Source of the DNA: Gaiellasilicea sp037720595
Lineage (GTDB): Bacteria > Actinomycetota > Thermoleophilia > Gaiellales > Gaiellaceae
DNA length: 64,000 bases
Assembly: GCA_037720595.1 (NCBI GenBank)
Contig: JBBJLW010000018.1
Coordinates: forward strand, 3,742-67,741
Reading direction: 5' to 3'
The position numbers and the translations under genes are program-made. The stretch's first letter is position 1, and each line of letters opens with the position of its first letter. The notes beneath the pieces were generated by a model. That model was not told the origin of the DNA and searched no databases. It saw nothing but the letters and a program-made list of their open reading frames with translations. Shown here piece by piece: positions 1 to 8,981 of this stretch.

Positions 1-34
1 GTTGGAGAAAGCGCTCGCGCGGAGCTGACCCGCG

Positions 35-1753
35 TCAGGTCTCGTCGCCCTCGGCGAGCGAGACGGCCGCATTCACGAGCGCGAGGTGGACGAGCGCCTG
101 CGGGAAGTTCCCGAGAAACTCGGCGGAGTCGGGATCGATCTCCTCGGCGTAGAGCCCGACGTCGTTGGCAAGTGCGACGAGCGCTTCCATCAGCGCGTTG
201 CCTTCATCCACGCGACCGGCCCGGCCCAGCACGTCCACGAGCCAGAACGAGCAGGTGAGGAACGCGCCTTCTCGTTGCTCTGAACCGGTCTGCCGATAGA
301 GGAGCGGGCCGCCGGCCGAAAGCTCGCTGCGGATCGTCTCGATCGTCGAAGCGAAGCGCGGCTCGCCCGCGCTCGAATAGGCGCAAAGCGCGAGCGAGAG
401 CAGCGACGCGTCGGCTGTCCCGGCGAGATCGGGCGCGGGCAGATAGGTACCGCGATTCTCGTCCCAGCCCTCGTCCTCGATCCACTCCCGGACGGCATCG
501 GCCGCCGCGCGCCACGTCGAGCCTCGATCCGGGAGCGCTCCCTCCGCGGCGAGCGTCGCCGCGCGGTCGAGCGCCGTCCAGCACATCGCCTTGGACTGGA
601 CGAAGTCGTGCTGGCTGTCCCGCACCTCCCAGATCCCGGCGTCGGGCTGCCGCCAGGCATCCGCGACGAAATCTGCGAAGCGTGCGAGCAGCGCGCCGGC
701 ATCCGTGCCGAGGGAGCCGGTCGCGCCCCGGAGCCGGGAAGCGCTTTCCAGTAAGTGGCCGTAGTTGTCGAGCTGGAGTTGCTCCGTGGCGGCGTTCCCG
801 ACCCGCACGGGATGCGAGCCTCGGTAGCCCGGAAGCTCGAGCTCTTCCTCGGCGGCAGGCGCGGTGCCGTCGACGCAGTAGAGCGGCTTCACCTCGGGCG
901 CAGTCGCGCGCGTCGCGTCGAGCTGCCAGCGGAAGAACGCCTCGGCTTCGGCCTCGAAGCCGAGGCTCAGGAGCGCTCGCATGGTGTAGATCCCGTCGCG
1001 CAGCCACGAGAAGCGGTAATCCCAGTTGAGCTCGCCGCCGATCCGCTCCGGCAGCGAGGTCGTGGGCGCGGCGACGATCGCTCCGGTCGGCTCGTACTGG
1101 AGGAGCTTGAGCACGAGCGCGCTGCGGACGACCTCCTCGCGCCACGGGCCGGCGTACCGCGTCCGGCCGCTCCAGTCCATCCAGAAGGCGGCTGTGTGCT
1201 CGAGCTCCCGCTCGACCTCGTCCCGTACCGCAAGCCCGGGTCCCAGACGAAGCGCGAAGGTCGCGCGCGCTCCGGGTTCGAGCTCGAAGCTGCCGTCGCC
1301 CGCATCCCAGGCGCGAAGGCTCAGGTCGGTCGGTAGCGGCCGGCGGCCGAAGTCGAAGCGGGGCTCGAAGCGCCACCGCATCGGCACCCGGCCTTCGCGG
1401 GCGTCGACGATTCGGACGAGTGCCCGGCGCGAGGCGTCTCCGACGGTCATCGCGTCGGTGACGCGGACAGAGCCTGTCCCGGTCGTGAACGTCGTCTCGA
1501 GGACGTTCGTGCCCGTGCGATAGCGGCGAATCGCCTCGAACGGCTGGTCGGGGGCGAGCTCGAAGCAGCCGCCCGCCTGCGCGTCGAGCAGTCGGTCGAA
1601 GACGGGCGGAGAGTCGCAGCCCGGCAGGCAGAGCCAGTCGATCGCGCCGTCACGACCCACCAGAGCGGTCGTGTGCCCGTCGCCGATCAGCGCGTAGTCG
1701 CGCAGCGGCAGATAGCCGTCGATCCGGTCCACTCCGTCCACGGCAGGCTGCAT
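35..1753 (-). CDS. Glycoside hydrolase family 15 protein (glucoamylase/trehalase-like)
   Basis: Predicted cytosolic alpha-glucosidase of 572 aa that would remove glucose from the non-reducing ends of alpha-glucans or cleave trehalose. An N-terminal beta-sandwich-like region (about 1-200) is followed by the (alpha/alpha)6 barrel. Barrel signatures are NWDYRFSWLRDG at about 243-254, a GIWEVR block that usually carries the catalytic acid, and EGAFLTCSFW near the C-terminus for the second glutamate. The ATG giving MQPAVDG was chosen because further upstream the frame runs into dnaE2 and is low complexity. It starts 25 bp after the dnaE2 stop and may be co-transcribed. Glucoamylase versus trehalase cannot be decided from sequence alone. 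Confidence 0.88.
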   Translation of the reverse strand: MQPAVDGVDRIDGYLPLRDYALIGDGHTTALVGRDGAIDWLCLPGCDSPPVFDRLLDAQAGGCFELAPDQPFEAIRRYRTGTNVLETTFTTGTGSVRVTDAMTVGDASRRALVRIVDAREGRVPMRWRFEPRFDFGRRPLPTDLSLRAWDAGDGSFELEPGARATFALRLGPGLAVRDEVERELEHTAAFWMDWSGRTRYAGPWREEVVRSALVLKLLQYEPTGAIVAAPTTSLPERIGGELNWDYRFSWLRDGIYTMRALLSLGFEAEAEAFFRWQLDATRATAPEVKPLYCVDGTAPAAEEELELPGYRGSHPVRVGNAATEQLQLDNYGHLLESASRLRGATGSLGTDAGALLARFADFVADAWRQPDAGIWEVRDSQHDFVQSKAMCWTALDRAATLAAEGALPDRGSTWRAAADAVREWIEDEGWDENRGTYLPAPDLAGTADASLLSLALCAYSSAGEPRFASTIETIRSELSAGGPLLYRQTGSEQREGAFLTCSFWLVDVLGRAGRVDEGNALMEALVALANDVGLYAEEIDPDSAEFLGNFPQALVHLALVNAAVSLAEGDET

Positions 1754-1778
1754 TCCTAGGCGCTGTCCTTCGGAACCG

Positions 1779-4700
1779 TCAGCGGTGGCCGAAGTGATGA
1801 GCCGTGGGTAGCGCTGCGCCCACGTCGCGCTGCGCGATTCCGCGCGCGAGCGGCCCGAGGCTCTCGAGCTCCCCCACCACGATGTTCCGGTTCTCGCCCA
1901 GCCGCTCGAAGCGGCCCCGCACGAGCAGGAGCGGCTCGCCGCGCACGATCGCACGATGGCGCTCGTACACCTCGGGCGAGACGATCAGATTCACCTGGCC
2001 GAGCTCGTCCTCGAGCAGCATGAAGACGATCCCGTTCGCGGTCGCCGGCCGCTGGCGCGCGATCGCGAGCCCTGCGAAGGCGCCGCGGCTGCGGTGCGGC
2101 GCCGCGTTCAGCTCCTGGCTCGCGAGCACGTCTGCCGGCAGGTGCGGCCGCAGGAGCGTCAGCGGATGTACGTCGACGGAGAGGCTCGTGCCCGCGTAGT
2201 CGGCGAGCATCCGCTCCCAGTCGGTCAGATCCGGGAGCGTCGGCGTCGCCGCGGTCGGCTCCAGCGAGAGCCGGAGCTGCACGTTCTCGCGCACCGTCTG
2301 CGGCCGGAGGACGAGCCCGAGCCGCCAGAGCAGATCGCGCCGCTTCCCCCACCGGTCGCAGGCGCCGCTCGAGACGAGCACCTCCAGCTCGCGTGCATCG
2401 AGAGGCGCTCGCCGCGCCAGATCGCCGATGTCCACGAACGGACCGTTCGCCTCGCGCTCGGCGACGAGCGCCCGCGCGTCGTCGTCCCCCACCGAGCGCA
2501 CGTACGCGAGCCCTATCCGCACCGCTGCTCCCTCCTCCAGCGAGCATCCGGCCGCACTCAGGTTCACGTCCGGGGAGCGCACCTCCACGCCGCGTCTCTG
2601 AGCATCCCGCACCAAACTCGCGGGCGGGTAGAAGCCCATCGGCTGCGCGTTCAGGAGCGAGCAGAGGAACTCGGCCGGATAGTGGTGGCGCAGCCAGGCC
2701 GACTGGTAGGCGAGCAGACCGAACGCGGCGGCGTGCGACTTCGGGAAGCCGAAGCCGGAGAAGCCCGTCAGCTTGTCGTAGACGAGGTCGGCGGTCGCCG
2801 CGCCGACGCCCTTCGCCGCCGCCCCCTCGATGAACCGCGCCCGGAACGCCTCGAGCGCCTCGACGCTGCGCTTGCGGCTCATCGCCCGGCGCAGCCCCTC
2901 CGCCTCGCCGACCGTGAAGCCGGCGAGCGCCATTGCCACCTCGAGCACCTGGTCCTGGAAGACGACGACGCCGTGCGTCTCGCGCAGCGGCTCGCGGAGC
3001 AGCTCGTGGTCGACCGGCGGCACGTAGGACGGATCGATCCGGAGCTGCTCGCGGGCATCGATGTACGGGTGCACCGCCTTGCCCTGAATCGGCCCCGGCC
3101 GGACGAGCGCGACCTGGACGGTCAGGTCGTCGAGGTTCTCGGGCTTCGTCCGCAACAGGCTCTGCATCTGCGCCCGGCTCTCGATCTGGAAGTCGCCGAC
3201 GGTGTCCGCGCGCTGGATCTCGGCATAGACATCCTTGTCGTCGAGCGGGATTCGCGAGAGGTCGATCGGCTCGCCGTAGGCCTCCGCGATCTGCTCGACG
3301 CAGTCCTCGACCGCCGAGAGCATCCCCAGCCCGAGCAGGTCGATCTTGAGGAAGCCCGCATCGGCGCAGGAGTCCTTGTCCCACTGGCAGAGCTGGCGGC
3401 CGGCCATCGCCGCGGGCTGCACCGGCACGAGCTCGACGAGCGGGCGCGACGAGATCACCATCCCGCCAGGGTGCTGCGAGATGTGGCGCGGCAGGCCGCC
3501 GATCTCGCCGGTCAGCTCCGCGAAGGCGCGCCAGCGCGGCGAGAGCAGCTTGCGCTCGTACTCCGGTAGGAGCTGCAGCTCGTCCGCGACGCGCTTCGCG
3601 CTCCACCCGTCGGAGACGCGCGCCAGCCGCTCGAGCTCGGCGAACGGGAGTCCGAGCGCCTTGCCGACGTCGCGGATCGCGCCGCGCGAGCGATAGGTGG
3701 CGAAGCTCGCGACGAGCGAGGCGTGCCGCCGCCCGTACCGCTCGGTCACAGCAATGATCAGCTTCTCGCGGATATCGCGGGGAAAGTCGAGGTCGATGTC
3801 GGGCACCGACGAGAGCTCTCTGTTCAAGAAGCGGCCGAGCGAGAGGTTCGACGCGACCGGATCGACGTGCGAGAGCCCGGTCAGGTAGCAGACGATCGAG
3901 CCGACGGAGCTGCCGCGACCCCGCCCCGGCGGCAGCGAGCGCCTCGGCGAGCCCCATCCCCGCACCTCGTTCGCGCACTCGCGCGCGAGCTCGAGCACCT
4001 CCCAGTGGAGCAGGAAGAAGCCGGCGAGCCCGAGCTCGTCGATCAGCGCCAGCTCTTCGCGAAGCCGCCGCCGGGCCTGCCCAAGCAACAGTCTGTTACT
4101 TGGGGGGTAACGGTCGGCGAACGCGGCTTCGCAGACCTGGGCGAGCTGGCGGATCGCAGGCTCTGCGCCGTCCGAGAAGTCGGGGTAGCGGTAGCCGAGC
4201 TCGGCGGTGAGGTCGAACTCGAGCCGCTCCGCGAGCTCGGCGGTCCGCCGGAGGGCGTCGCGGTCGTCCGGGAAGAGCTCGTTGAGCTCGGCGGGTGCAC
4301 GTAGGAAGCTCTCGCGGTTGCCGCGCCGCTCGCGCTCGCAGCCGTCGAGCGAGGTGCGGTGCCGGATTGCGACGAGCACGTCCTGGAGCGCTGTCCTCCG
4401 GAGCGTGTGCGCATGCACGTTCCCGGTGACGATGGTCTGCGCGCCGGTGTGCGCGGCGAGGTCGCGCAGGAGCGCGTTGCGGCGGGCGTCGCCGCGCTCG
4501 AACGGCCGTTGCAGCTCGACGTAGAAGCGGTCACCGAAGGCCCGCGCGAGGGCGACGGCCGCATTCGGATCGCGCACGCCGAGGCCGGTACGCGCGCAGC
4601 CCGAGAGGCAGACGAGACCCTCGTTACCTTCGGCGAGGAGCTCCGGGTCGAGTGCGGGTGGCAAGAGCTCTCCCTCCTTCGGCCGTGTCCTGGCATGCGC

Positions 4701-4982
4701 CGCGGTGAGCAGCCGGCACAGGTTCGCGTAGCCGATGGCCGACTCGACGAGCAGCGTCACGTGCACGCCGCCGACGAGTGTCACCTCGGCCCCCGTGAGC
4801 GGCCGCACCCCGGCGAGCTTCGCCGCGTGGGCGAACTCGAGCGAGCCGTAGACGCCGTCGTGGTCGGTGAGCGCGAGCGCCTCGTAGCCGAGCTCGGCCG
4901 CCCGGAGCACGAGCTCCTCGGGGTGCGAGGCCCCGTCGAGGAAGGAATAGGCAGAGTGAGCGTGAAGCTCGACGTACGTCAT
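1779..4982 (-). CDS. dnaE2: Error-prone DNA polymerase III alpha subunit DnaE2 (ImuC)
   Basis: Family C polymerase of 1067 aa, the size of DnaE2/ImuC rather than replicative DnaE1 (about 1150-1200 aa). An N-terminal PHP domain opens with ELHAHSAYSFLDG; the polymerase core contains GRGSSVGSIVCYLTG and the acidic motif PDIDLDFP; the C-terminal OB domain contains ANGIVFMLLEDELGQVN. In known systems DnaE2 acts with the non-catalytic Y-family protein ImuB in damage-induced translesion synthesis, and imuB lies 1.5 kb upstream on the same strand. The start is the ATG of MTYVELHAHS; the longer frame adds unrelated residues. No SOS box was found in the short region just upstream, so co-regulation with imuB is an inference. 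Confidence 0.93.
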   Translation of the reverse strand: MTYVELHAHSAYSFLDGASHPEELVLRAAELGYEALALTDHDGVYGSLEFAHAAKLAGVRPLTGAEVTLVGGVHVTLLVESAIGYANLCRLLTAAHARTRPKEGELLPPALDPELLAEGNEGLVCLSGCARTGLGVRDPNAAVALARAFGDRFYVELQRPFERGDARRNALLRDLAAHTGAQTIVTGNVHAHTLRRTALQDVLVAIRHRTSLDGCERERRGNRESFLRAPAELNELFPDDRDALRRTAELAERLEFDLTAELGYRYPDFSDGAEPAIRQLAQVCEAAFADRYPPSNRLLLGQARRRLREELALIDELGLAGFFLLHWEVLELARECANEVRGWGSPRRSLPPGRGRGSSVGSIVCYLTGLSHVDPVASNLSLGRFLNRELSSVPDIDLDFPRDIREKLIIAVTERYGRRHASLVASFATYRSRGAIRDVGKALGLPFAELERLARVSDGWSAKRVADELQLLPEYERKLLSPRWRAFAELTGEIGGLPRHISQHPGGMVISSRPLVELVPVQPAAMAGRQLCQWDKDSCADAGFLKIDLLGLGMLSAVEDCVEQIAEAYGEPIDLSRIPLDDKDVYAEIQRADTVGDFQIESRAQMQSLLRTKPENLDDLTVQVALVRPGPIQGKAVHPYIDAREQLRIDPSYVPPVDHELLREPLRETHGVVVFQDQVLEVAMALAGFTVGEAEGLRRAMSRKRSVEALEAFRARFIEGAAAKGVGAATADLVYDKLTGFSGFGFPKSHAAAFGLLAYQSAWLRHHYPAEFLCSLLNAQPMGFYPPASLVRDAQRRGVEVRSPDVNLSAAGCSLEEGAAVRIGLAYVRSVGDDDARALVAEREANGPFVDIGDLARRAPLDARELEVLVSSGACDRWGKRRDLLWRLGLVLRPQTVRENVQLRLSLEPTAATPTLPDLTDWERMLADYAGTSLSVDVHPLTLLRPHLPADVLASQELNAAPHRSRGAFAGLAIARQRPATANGIVFMLLEDELGQVNLIVSPEVYERHRAIVRGEPLLLVRGRFERLGENRNIVVGELESLGPLARGIAQRDVGAALPTAHHFGHR

Positions 4983-5020
4983 ACGCACCCATTTCGGGGC
5001 GTCCGGCGTTGGGGTCTCAG

Positions 5021-5137
5021 ATGCGCACGCTTGCCGCAACCATGGCCGCGATGACCGTCCTCACGACGGCACTCTTCGCGCACGCGCTCGCCTTGGCCGG
5101 GTCGAATCCCGCGCCGACGATTGCCGCCTCGAAGTAG
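5021..5137 (+). CDS. Small secreted or membrane peptide, 38 aa (hypothetical)
   Basis: An ATG-initiated 38-codon frame divergent from dnaE2. It reads like a signal peptide: MRTLAAT start, a hydrophobic alanine/leucine core (TVLTTALFAHALALA) and a short polar tail ending PAPTIAASK. It ends 18 bp before the GTG of the next plus-strand gene. No clear Shine-Dalgarno sequence is visible and no family is recognised. It could be a genuine mini-protein, a leader peptide, or a remnant of a secreted protein. Confidence 0.35.
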   Translation: MRTLAATMAAMTVLTTALFAHALALAGSNPAPTIAASK

Positions 5138-5155
5138 CTGCGGAATACTGGGCGG

Positions 5156-5500
5156 GTGGATGCCCACGAGCGCTACGACGACCTGGCCGACTTCCTCGTT
5201 TTCCGCCACGACTTCGTCGAGCTCTCGCAGATGATGGGGATGCCCTGCGTGAAAGCGCGCGGGAAGATGGTGCTCGGCTTCTCCGGGAGCTACGGCGCGA
5301 TGGTCTTCAAGCTGGTGGATCCCGCGGTGCACGCTGAGGCGCTCGGCCTCGAGGGTGCGCAGCTCTTCGACTCCTCCGGTGAGGGCAAGCCGTTCAAGCA
5401 GTGGGTCGTGGTGCTGCCCGCGCACTCCGATCGGTGGGAGCACTTCGCGAATCAGGCTCTCCTCGCGCCCGCGGTTGAGCGAGAGTGGAGTCCGGCGTAG
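5156..5500 (+). CDS. TfoX N-terminal/YjbR-like small protein
   Basis: Protein of 114 aa with GTG start (MDAHERYDDL). The central block MPCVKARGKMVLGFSG followed by MVFKL and GEGKPFKQWVVVLP resembles the compact alpha/beta fold of TfoX N-terminal and MmcQ/YjbR-like proteins, which are often annotated as hypothetical. No catalytic motif is known for the family. Its last codons overlap the GTG of the bicupin gene by 16 bp, so the two are probably translated together. The family assignment rests on pattern similarity only. Confidence 0.6.
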   Translation: MDAHERYDDLADFLVFRHDFVELSQMMGMPCVKARGKMVLGFSGSYGAMVFKLVDPAVHAEALGLEGAQLFDSSGEGKPFKQWVVVLPAHSDRWEHFANQALLAPAVEREWSPA

Positions 5501-6249
5501 CCCAACCGCTCCTCCTCCCGCCGCGGGCCGGCGAGCTGATCGGAGATTCCGTGGACCGGCGGGTCGAGCTCCTCTCCGACCACGATGCGCTGCACGCCAC
5601 CTGGTCGCGTTTCGGGCCGGGGCGGGACGGCGCAGACCTTCATATCCATCGCCGTCACACCGACCTCTTCTACGTTCTCGAGGGCGAGCTGACACTGGCC
5701 CTCGGCCCCGCCGGTGAAAGCACGGTCGCACCTGCGGGGACGCTCGTTCGCGTGCCGCCGCTCGTCGTGCACGGTTTCCGGAACGGCGGCGACGTGGAGC
5801 TGCGCTACCTCAACTTCCACGCGCCCGGCGAGGGCTTCGCCGGGTACCTGCGCGCGCGGCGGGACGGTCTCGAGGCGTCGTTCGACTCCGAGGACCCGCC
5901 CGCGAACGGGGGCCTTTCGCCCGGGGTGGCGAGCATCGGCCGCGGCGAGTTTGACGACGAGAGCCCGGGCCTGGGAGTGACGTCCCTCGCAGACGGCGAC
6001 GAGGTCGGGATCTTCGAGCTGCGGCTCGCGCCGGGATCGACCCGATCTTTCAGCCCGCCTGGAACCCGCCGCGGGATCACGTGCTTCTACGTCCACACGG
6101 GCGAGCTCGCGCTCACGGCTGGAGGACGCGAGCTGCGAGCCCAGGCGGGCGCATGGGTGCAGCTGCCTCCCGGTGTCCCGCATTCGTTCGCCTGCGCAGG
6201 TACTGAGCTGGTGAGCTTTCTTCAGATTCACCCTAGGCTCGCTGGCTGA
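5485..6249 (+). CDS. Bicupin domain protein
   Basis: Protein of 254 aa with two cupin barrels. The first (about 30-120) contains a metal-site-like stretch DLHIHRRHTDLFYVLEGELT and a distal VVHGFRNGG. The second (about 165-245) has FYVHTGELALTAGG and LPPGVPHSF. The first barrel keeps His-X-His plus Glu ligands, so metal binding is plausible; the second is less complete. Substrate unknown: quercetinase-like dioxygenases and sugar-binding regulators share this fold. GTG start inside the 3' end of the TfoX-like gene. It converges on, and overlaps by 17 bp, the DUF6504 gene. Confidence 0.8.
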   Translation: MESGVAQPLLLPPRAGELIGDSVDRRVELLSDHDALHATWSRFGPGRDGADLHIHRRHTDLFYVLEGELTLALGPAGESTVAPAGTLVRVPPLVVHGFRNGGDVELRYLNFHAPGEGFAGYLRARRDGLEASFDSEDPPANGGLSPGVASIGRGEFDDESPGLGVTSLADGDEVGIFELRLAPGSTRSFSPPGTRRGITCFYVHTGELALTAGGRELRAQAGAWVQLPPGVPHSFACAGTELVSFLQIHPRLAG

Positions 6250-6421
6250 ACCAGCAGCCGGCCTCCTCGTCGCGGAAGACGCAGGCGTTCTGGCCCGACT
6301 CGAGCACGAGGTCGAAGTAGCGCCTGTCGACGGGATCGTCCGTCCACCAGCGATCGACGACCCGCCACTCCTCTCGCAGCACGGCGACGCCGAGTCGGTT
6401 CACTCGCAGCGGTACCCCCAC
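6233..6421 (-). CDS. DUF6504 family protein
   Basis: Small protein of about 62 aa containing REEWRVVDRWWTDDP and CVFRDEEAGCWF, the pattern of DUF6504 proteins, which in actinobacteria are typically encoded directly downstream of imuB or with dnaE2. Here it follows the imuB stop by 35 bp on the same strand. A GTG was used as start; the frame is open further upstream through the imuB end, so the N-terminus may be a few residues longer. Role in the mutasome is unknown; location is the only clue. Confidence 0.7.
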   Translation of the reverse strand: MGVPLRVNRLGVAVLREEWRVVDRWWTDDPVDRRYFDLVLESGQNACVFRDEEAGCWFSQRA

Positions 6422-6456
6422 GGCACTGGCTTCGACGAGCGCCGGCCGCGGCGCGT

Positions 6457-7641
6457 TTATTCGTCCCGCGGAACGAACAGCGCCCGTGCCTCGGGAATCC
6501 GCGACCATGGCGCCACCTCCACGACGGCGAGGACGGAGCCCGAGCCGGTGCTGGCGCGCACCTGACGCAGCCCGTCGCTCAGGCGAGCGTTGACCTCGTC
6601 GGCGGCCGGCTTGACGAGCTCGAGCTGCTGCCCTACAGACTCGGAGAGCTCGACCGCCTCGAGCCGCAGCTCGAGGACGGGCGCCGGCAGCTCGAGCAGC
6701 TTGGGGCCGAGCGCGGCGCGCAGACGCGGCCGATCGGCCGTCACGTCGCGCAGCGTGACCGTGCGCCGCCAGGAGCCTCCACCGACGAGCCGGGCCGAGA
6801 GCGCGAGCTTTCGAAACGGCCTCCCAGCTCGCTCCGGCCGCGCGAGCAGCCGGTCGAGGAGCGCTCCTAACGCCCGTCGCAGCGTCAGCTCGTTCCCGAT
6901 CGCCTCCGGGAACTCGAGCGCCTCGGCGAGCTCGGCGGGCGGGCGGCGGCCATGGACGCGTCCCCTTGCGCCCCCCTGCGCGAGCGCCCACGCCCGCCGC
7001 CCTTCCGGTCCGAGCCGCTCGGCGACGGAGCCCCCCGGCAACGCCGCCAGCTCTCCCAGCTTCCGTACTCCCAGCCCCTCGAGCTCCGCGTACCGGTCGG
7101 CGCTCAGCGGCAGCAGCGAGAGCGGGAGCGGCGCGAGGAAGTCCTCCTCCGTGCCGTCTGCGACGACAAGTGCCTGCCCGGGACGCGCGACGCTCGCCGC
7201 CGCGAGGGCGGCGAACCGGCGCCGGGCAGCGCCCGCGCGTGGATCCCAGGCAGATCCGATCGAGGCGAGCGCCCGCTCGAGCGCCGCCTCCAGGCCTCCG
7301 TACAGCCGCTCGACCCCTCGCGTCTCGAAGTAGACGCGACCGGGCTCCTCGGGCTCGACGGCAAAGCCGGAATCCTCGAGCCGCTGCAGCGCCCCCTCCC
7401 ACTCGCGCTCGACGGCAGCCGGATCCTGCTCGACGAGAACGAGCGCCGGGCAGGTGGCGAGCGCCTCACCGAGCCGCATCCCCGGCTGCACTCCCTCGAG
7501 CTCGGCGGCGGCGGTCACGGCTCCCACGAGGGGTTCCGAGCCTGGCAGCGGCGAGAGGGCCGCCGGCTCGAGCGCCAGCCTCGGCCGCGAGCGAAGCGCT
7601 GCGCGCAACTCGAAGCCGGGGATGACGAGACAGGCGACCAC
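6457..7641 (-). CDS. imuB: ImuB-like Y-family polymerase homologue (mutasome component)
   Basis: Protein of about 394 aa with the palm, fingers, thumb and little-finger layout of DinB/ImuB. The usual metal-binding DxD near the N-terminus is replaced by ACLVIPGFEL, as in ImuB, which is thought to be a non-catalytic adaptor linking the beta clamp to DnaE2. The C-terminus has the ImuB-type ending VAPWSRIPEARALFV. GTG start at 7641 fits homologue N-termini. An alternative ATG at 7668 has an AGGA element before it but lies inside the SOS-box palindrome. Strong LexA-type boxes directly upstream predict DNA-damage induction. Confidence 0.85.
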   Translation of the reverse strand: MVACLVIPGFELRAALRSRPRLALEPAALSPLPGSEPLVGAVTAAAELEGVQPGMRLGEALATCPALVLVEQDPAAVEREWEGALQRLEDSGFAVEPEEPGRVYFETRGVERLYGGLEAALERALASIGSAWDPRAGAARRRFAALAAASVARPGQALVVADGTEEDFLAPLPLSLLPLSADRYAELEGLGVRKLGELAALPGGSVAERLGPEGRRAWALAQGGARGRVHGRRPPAELAEALEFPEAIGNELTLRRALGALLDRLLARPERAGRPFRKLALSARLVGGGSWRRTVTLRDVTADRPRLRAALGPKLLELPAPVLELRLEAVELSESVGQQLELVKPAADEVNARLSDGLRQVRASTGSGSVLAVVEVAPWSRIPEARALFVPRDE

Positions 7642-7677
7642 AGGAACGTATGTTCTACACACGAACATACGTTCCTG
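7641..7677. promoter_or_regulatory. Double LexA (SOS) box in a 37-bp palindrome
   Basis: Two GAAC-N4-GTTC boxes, at 7644-7655 (GAACGTATGTTC) and 7663-7674 (GAACATACGTTC), each fit the Gram-positive SOS consensus CGAACRNRYGTTYC at nearly every position. Their centres are 19 bp apart. Together they form a perfect inverted repeat with 15-bp arms and a 7-bp spacer. The site lies between the photolyase stop and the imuB start, so LexA binding would block imuB expression until DNA damage. Confidence 0.9.
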
Positions 7678-7694
7678 TCAAATCGCTTCAAGAT

Positions 7695-8981
7695 TTAGTC
7701 GGCTATCTCGCGTCGCCGCCTGAAGCGCTCCACGGCCTCGGCGTGGTCGACGATCTGCGCCGGATAATCCGGCGCCAGGAGGCCCGGTTCGAACACGTCC
7801 TGAACGGACGTCAGCTCTTCGACGTAGCGGCGGATGTACTCCTCCGCCCCGGCCAGCTTCTTTCCCTGGATCGTGGGGTTGAAGATGCGGTTCGGCCGCG
7901 AGTCGGTGCCTGTCCCTGCGACCCACTGCCAGTTGCCGGCATTCTGGGCCACGTCGCCGTCGACGAGCAGATCGTAGAAGTGCTGCGCACCCACACGCCA
8001 GTCGATCCCGAGATCCTTCGTCAGGAACGACGCCGTCACGAGCCGCGCGCGATTGTGCATCCAGCCCTCGCGGGCGAGCTGGCGCATCCCGGCATCGATC
8101 AGCGGAAATCCCGTGCGACCCGCCTTCCACGCCGCGAGCGCATCTGCGTCGTCGACCCACTCGTCGCCGCGCGATCGCAGGTCCTCGCGTGCCGTCTCCG
8201 GCCGGGCGGAGAGGAGCTGCGCATAGAAGTCGCGCCAGCAGAGCTGCCGCACGAATGAACCCGACGGCGCCTCGGAGTCGGCGCAGCGCACCGCGACCTC
8301 GCGCGCCGAGATGCAGCCGAAGTGGAGATAGGGGCTGAGCCGTGAGGTCTCGTGCAGCCCGTCCTTGTAGCTCGCGAGGCCGTTGGTTGCCCAGCGCTCC
8401 AGCCGGCGGAGGCCCTCGTTCTCGCCGCCGCGAACGAGCTCCGGCGAGCGGCCGGCGGGCAGGTCCGGGAGATCCCCGAGCTCGATGTCGTGCTGAGCGA
8501 GCCGCGGCGCCGGCAGCGGATCGCCGTACGGGATCTGCCGCCAGGCGCGCCAGTAGGCCGTGAAGACCTCGTAGTGATTCCTGCCCTGCGGCGCGACTTC
8601 GCCGGGCGGGACGACCGTGACGCCCGGGTGACTGACGATCTCGGCCCGCAGCTCCCGACGCAGCTGCTGCTCGCGCTCCTGGGCATAGGCGCTGACGTCG
8701 GCGCTCACATGCACAGACTCGGCGCCCGTTTCGGCCACGAGCCTCGCCGTCTCCGCGACGACGTCCCCGTGCCTGACGACGAGCGGAATCCGCTCGCGCA
8801 GGTCCGCAAGCGATTCGAGCAGAAAGCCGACTCGGTTCGGTGCCGCGAAGCTCGTACCCAGGATCCCGTCATCGAGGACGAAGAGCGGGACCACGCGGTC
8901 GCCGCTCGCTGCCGCCGCGGCCAGTGCCGGCTGGTCATGCGCGCGCAGGTCGCGCGTGAGCAGGACGACGGCGCTACGCAA
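7695..8981 (-). CDS. phr: Deoxyribodipyrimidine photo-lyase
   Basis: FAD-dependent photolyase of 428 aa that uses blue light to split cyclobutane pyrimidine dimers. An N-terminal antenna-binding alpha/beta domain (LLTRDLRAHDQPAL) is followed by the FAD-binding helical domain with FPLIDAGMRQL, WMHNRARLVTASFLTKDL, DGDVAQNAGNWQW and NRIFNP, all typical of class I CPD photolyases. It overlaps the upstream ComB-like gene by 8 bp, so the two are probably one transcript. Its stop is just ahead of the SOS boxes of imuB, placing two DNA-damage functions side by side. Confidence 0.95.
   Translation of the reverse strand: MRSAVVLLTRDLRAHDQPALAAAAASGDRVVPLFVLDDGILGTSFAAPNRVGFLLESLADLRERIPLVVRHGDVVAETARLVAETGAESVHVSADVSAYAQEREQQLRRELRAEIVSHPGVTVVPPGEVAPQGRNHYEVFTAYWRAWRQIPYGDPLPAPRLAQHDIELGDLPDLPAGRSPELVRGGENEGLRRLERWATNGLASYKDGLHETSRLSPYLHFGCISAREVAVRCADSEAPSGSFVRQLCWRDFYAQLLSARPETAREDLRSRGDEWVDDADALAAWKAGRTGFPLIDAGMRQLAREGWMHNRARLVTASFLTKDLGIDWRVGAQHFYDLLVDGDVAQNAGNWQWVAGTGTDSRPNRIFNPTIQGKKLAGAEEYIRRYVEELTSVQDVFEPGLLAPDYPAQIVDHAEAVERFRRRREIAD

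Noticed and set aside
1756..3978. Long open frames of 500-740 codons lying over dnaE2 on both strands
   Set aside because: They consist of Arg/Ala/Gly/Pro-rich low-complexity sequence produced by GC-rich third positions; dnaE2 has all family motifs in its own frame.
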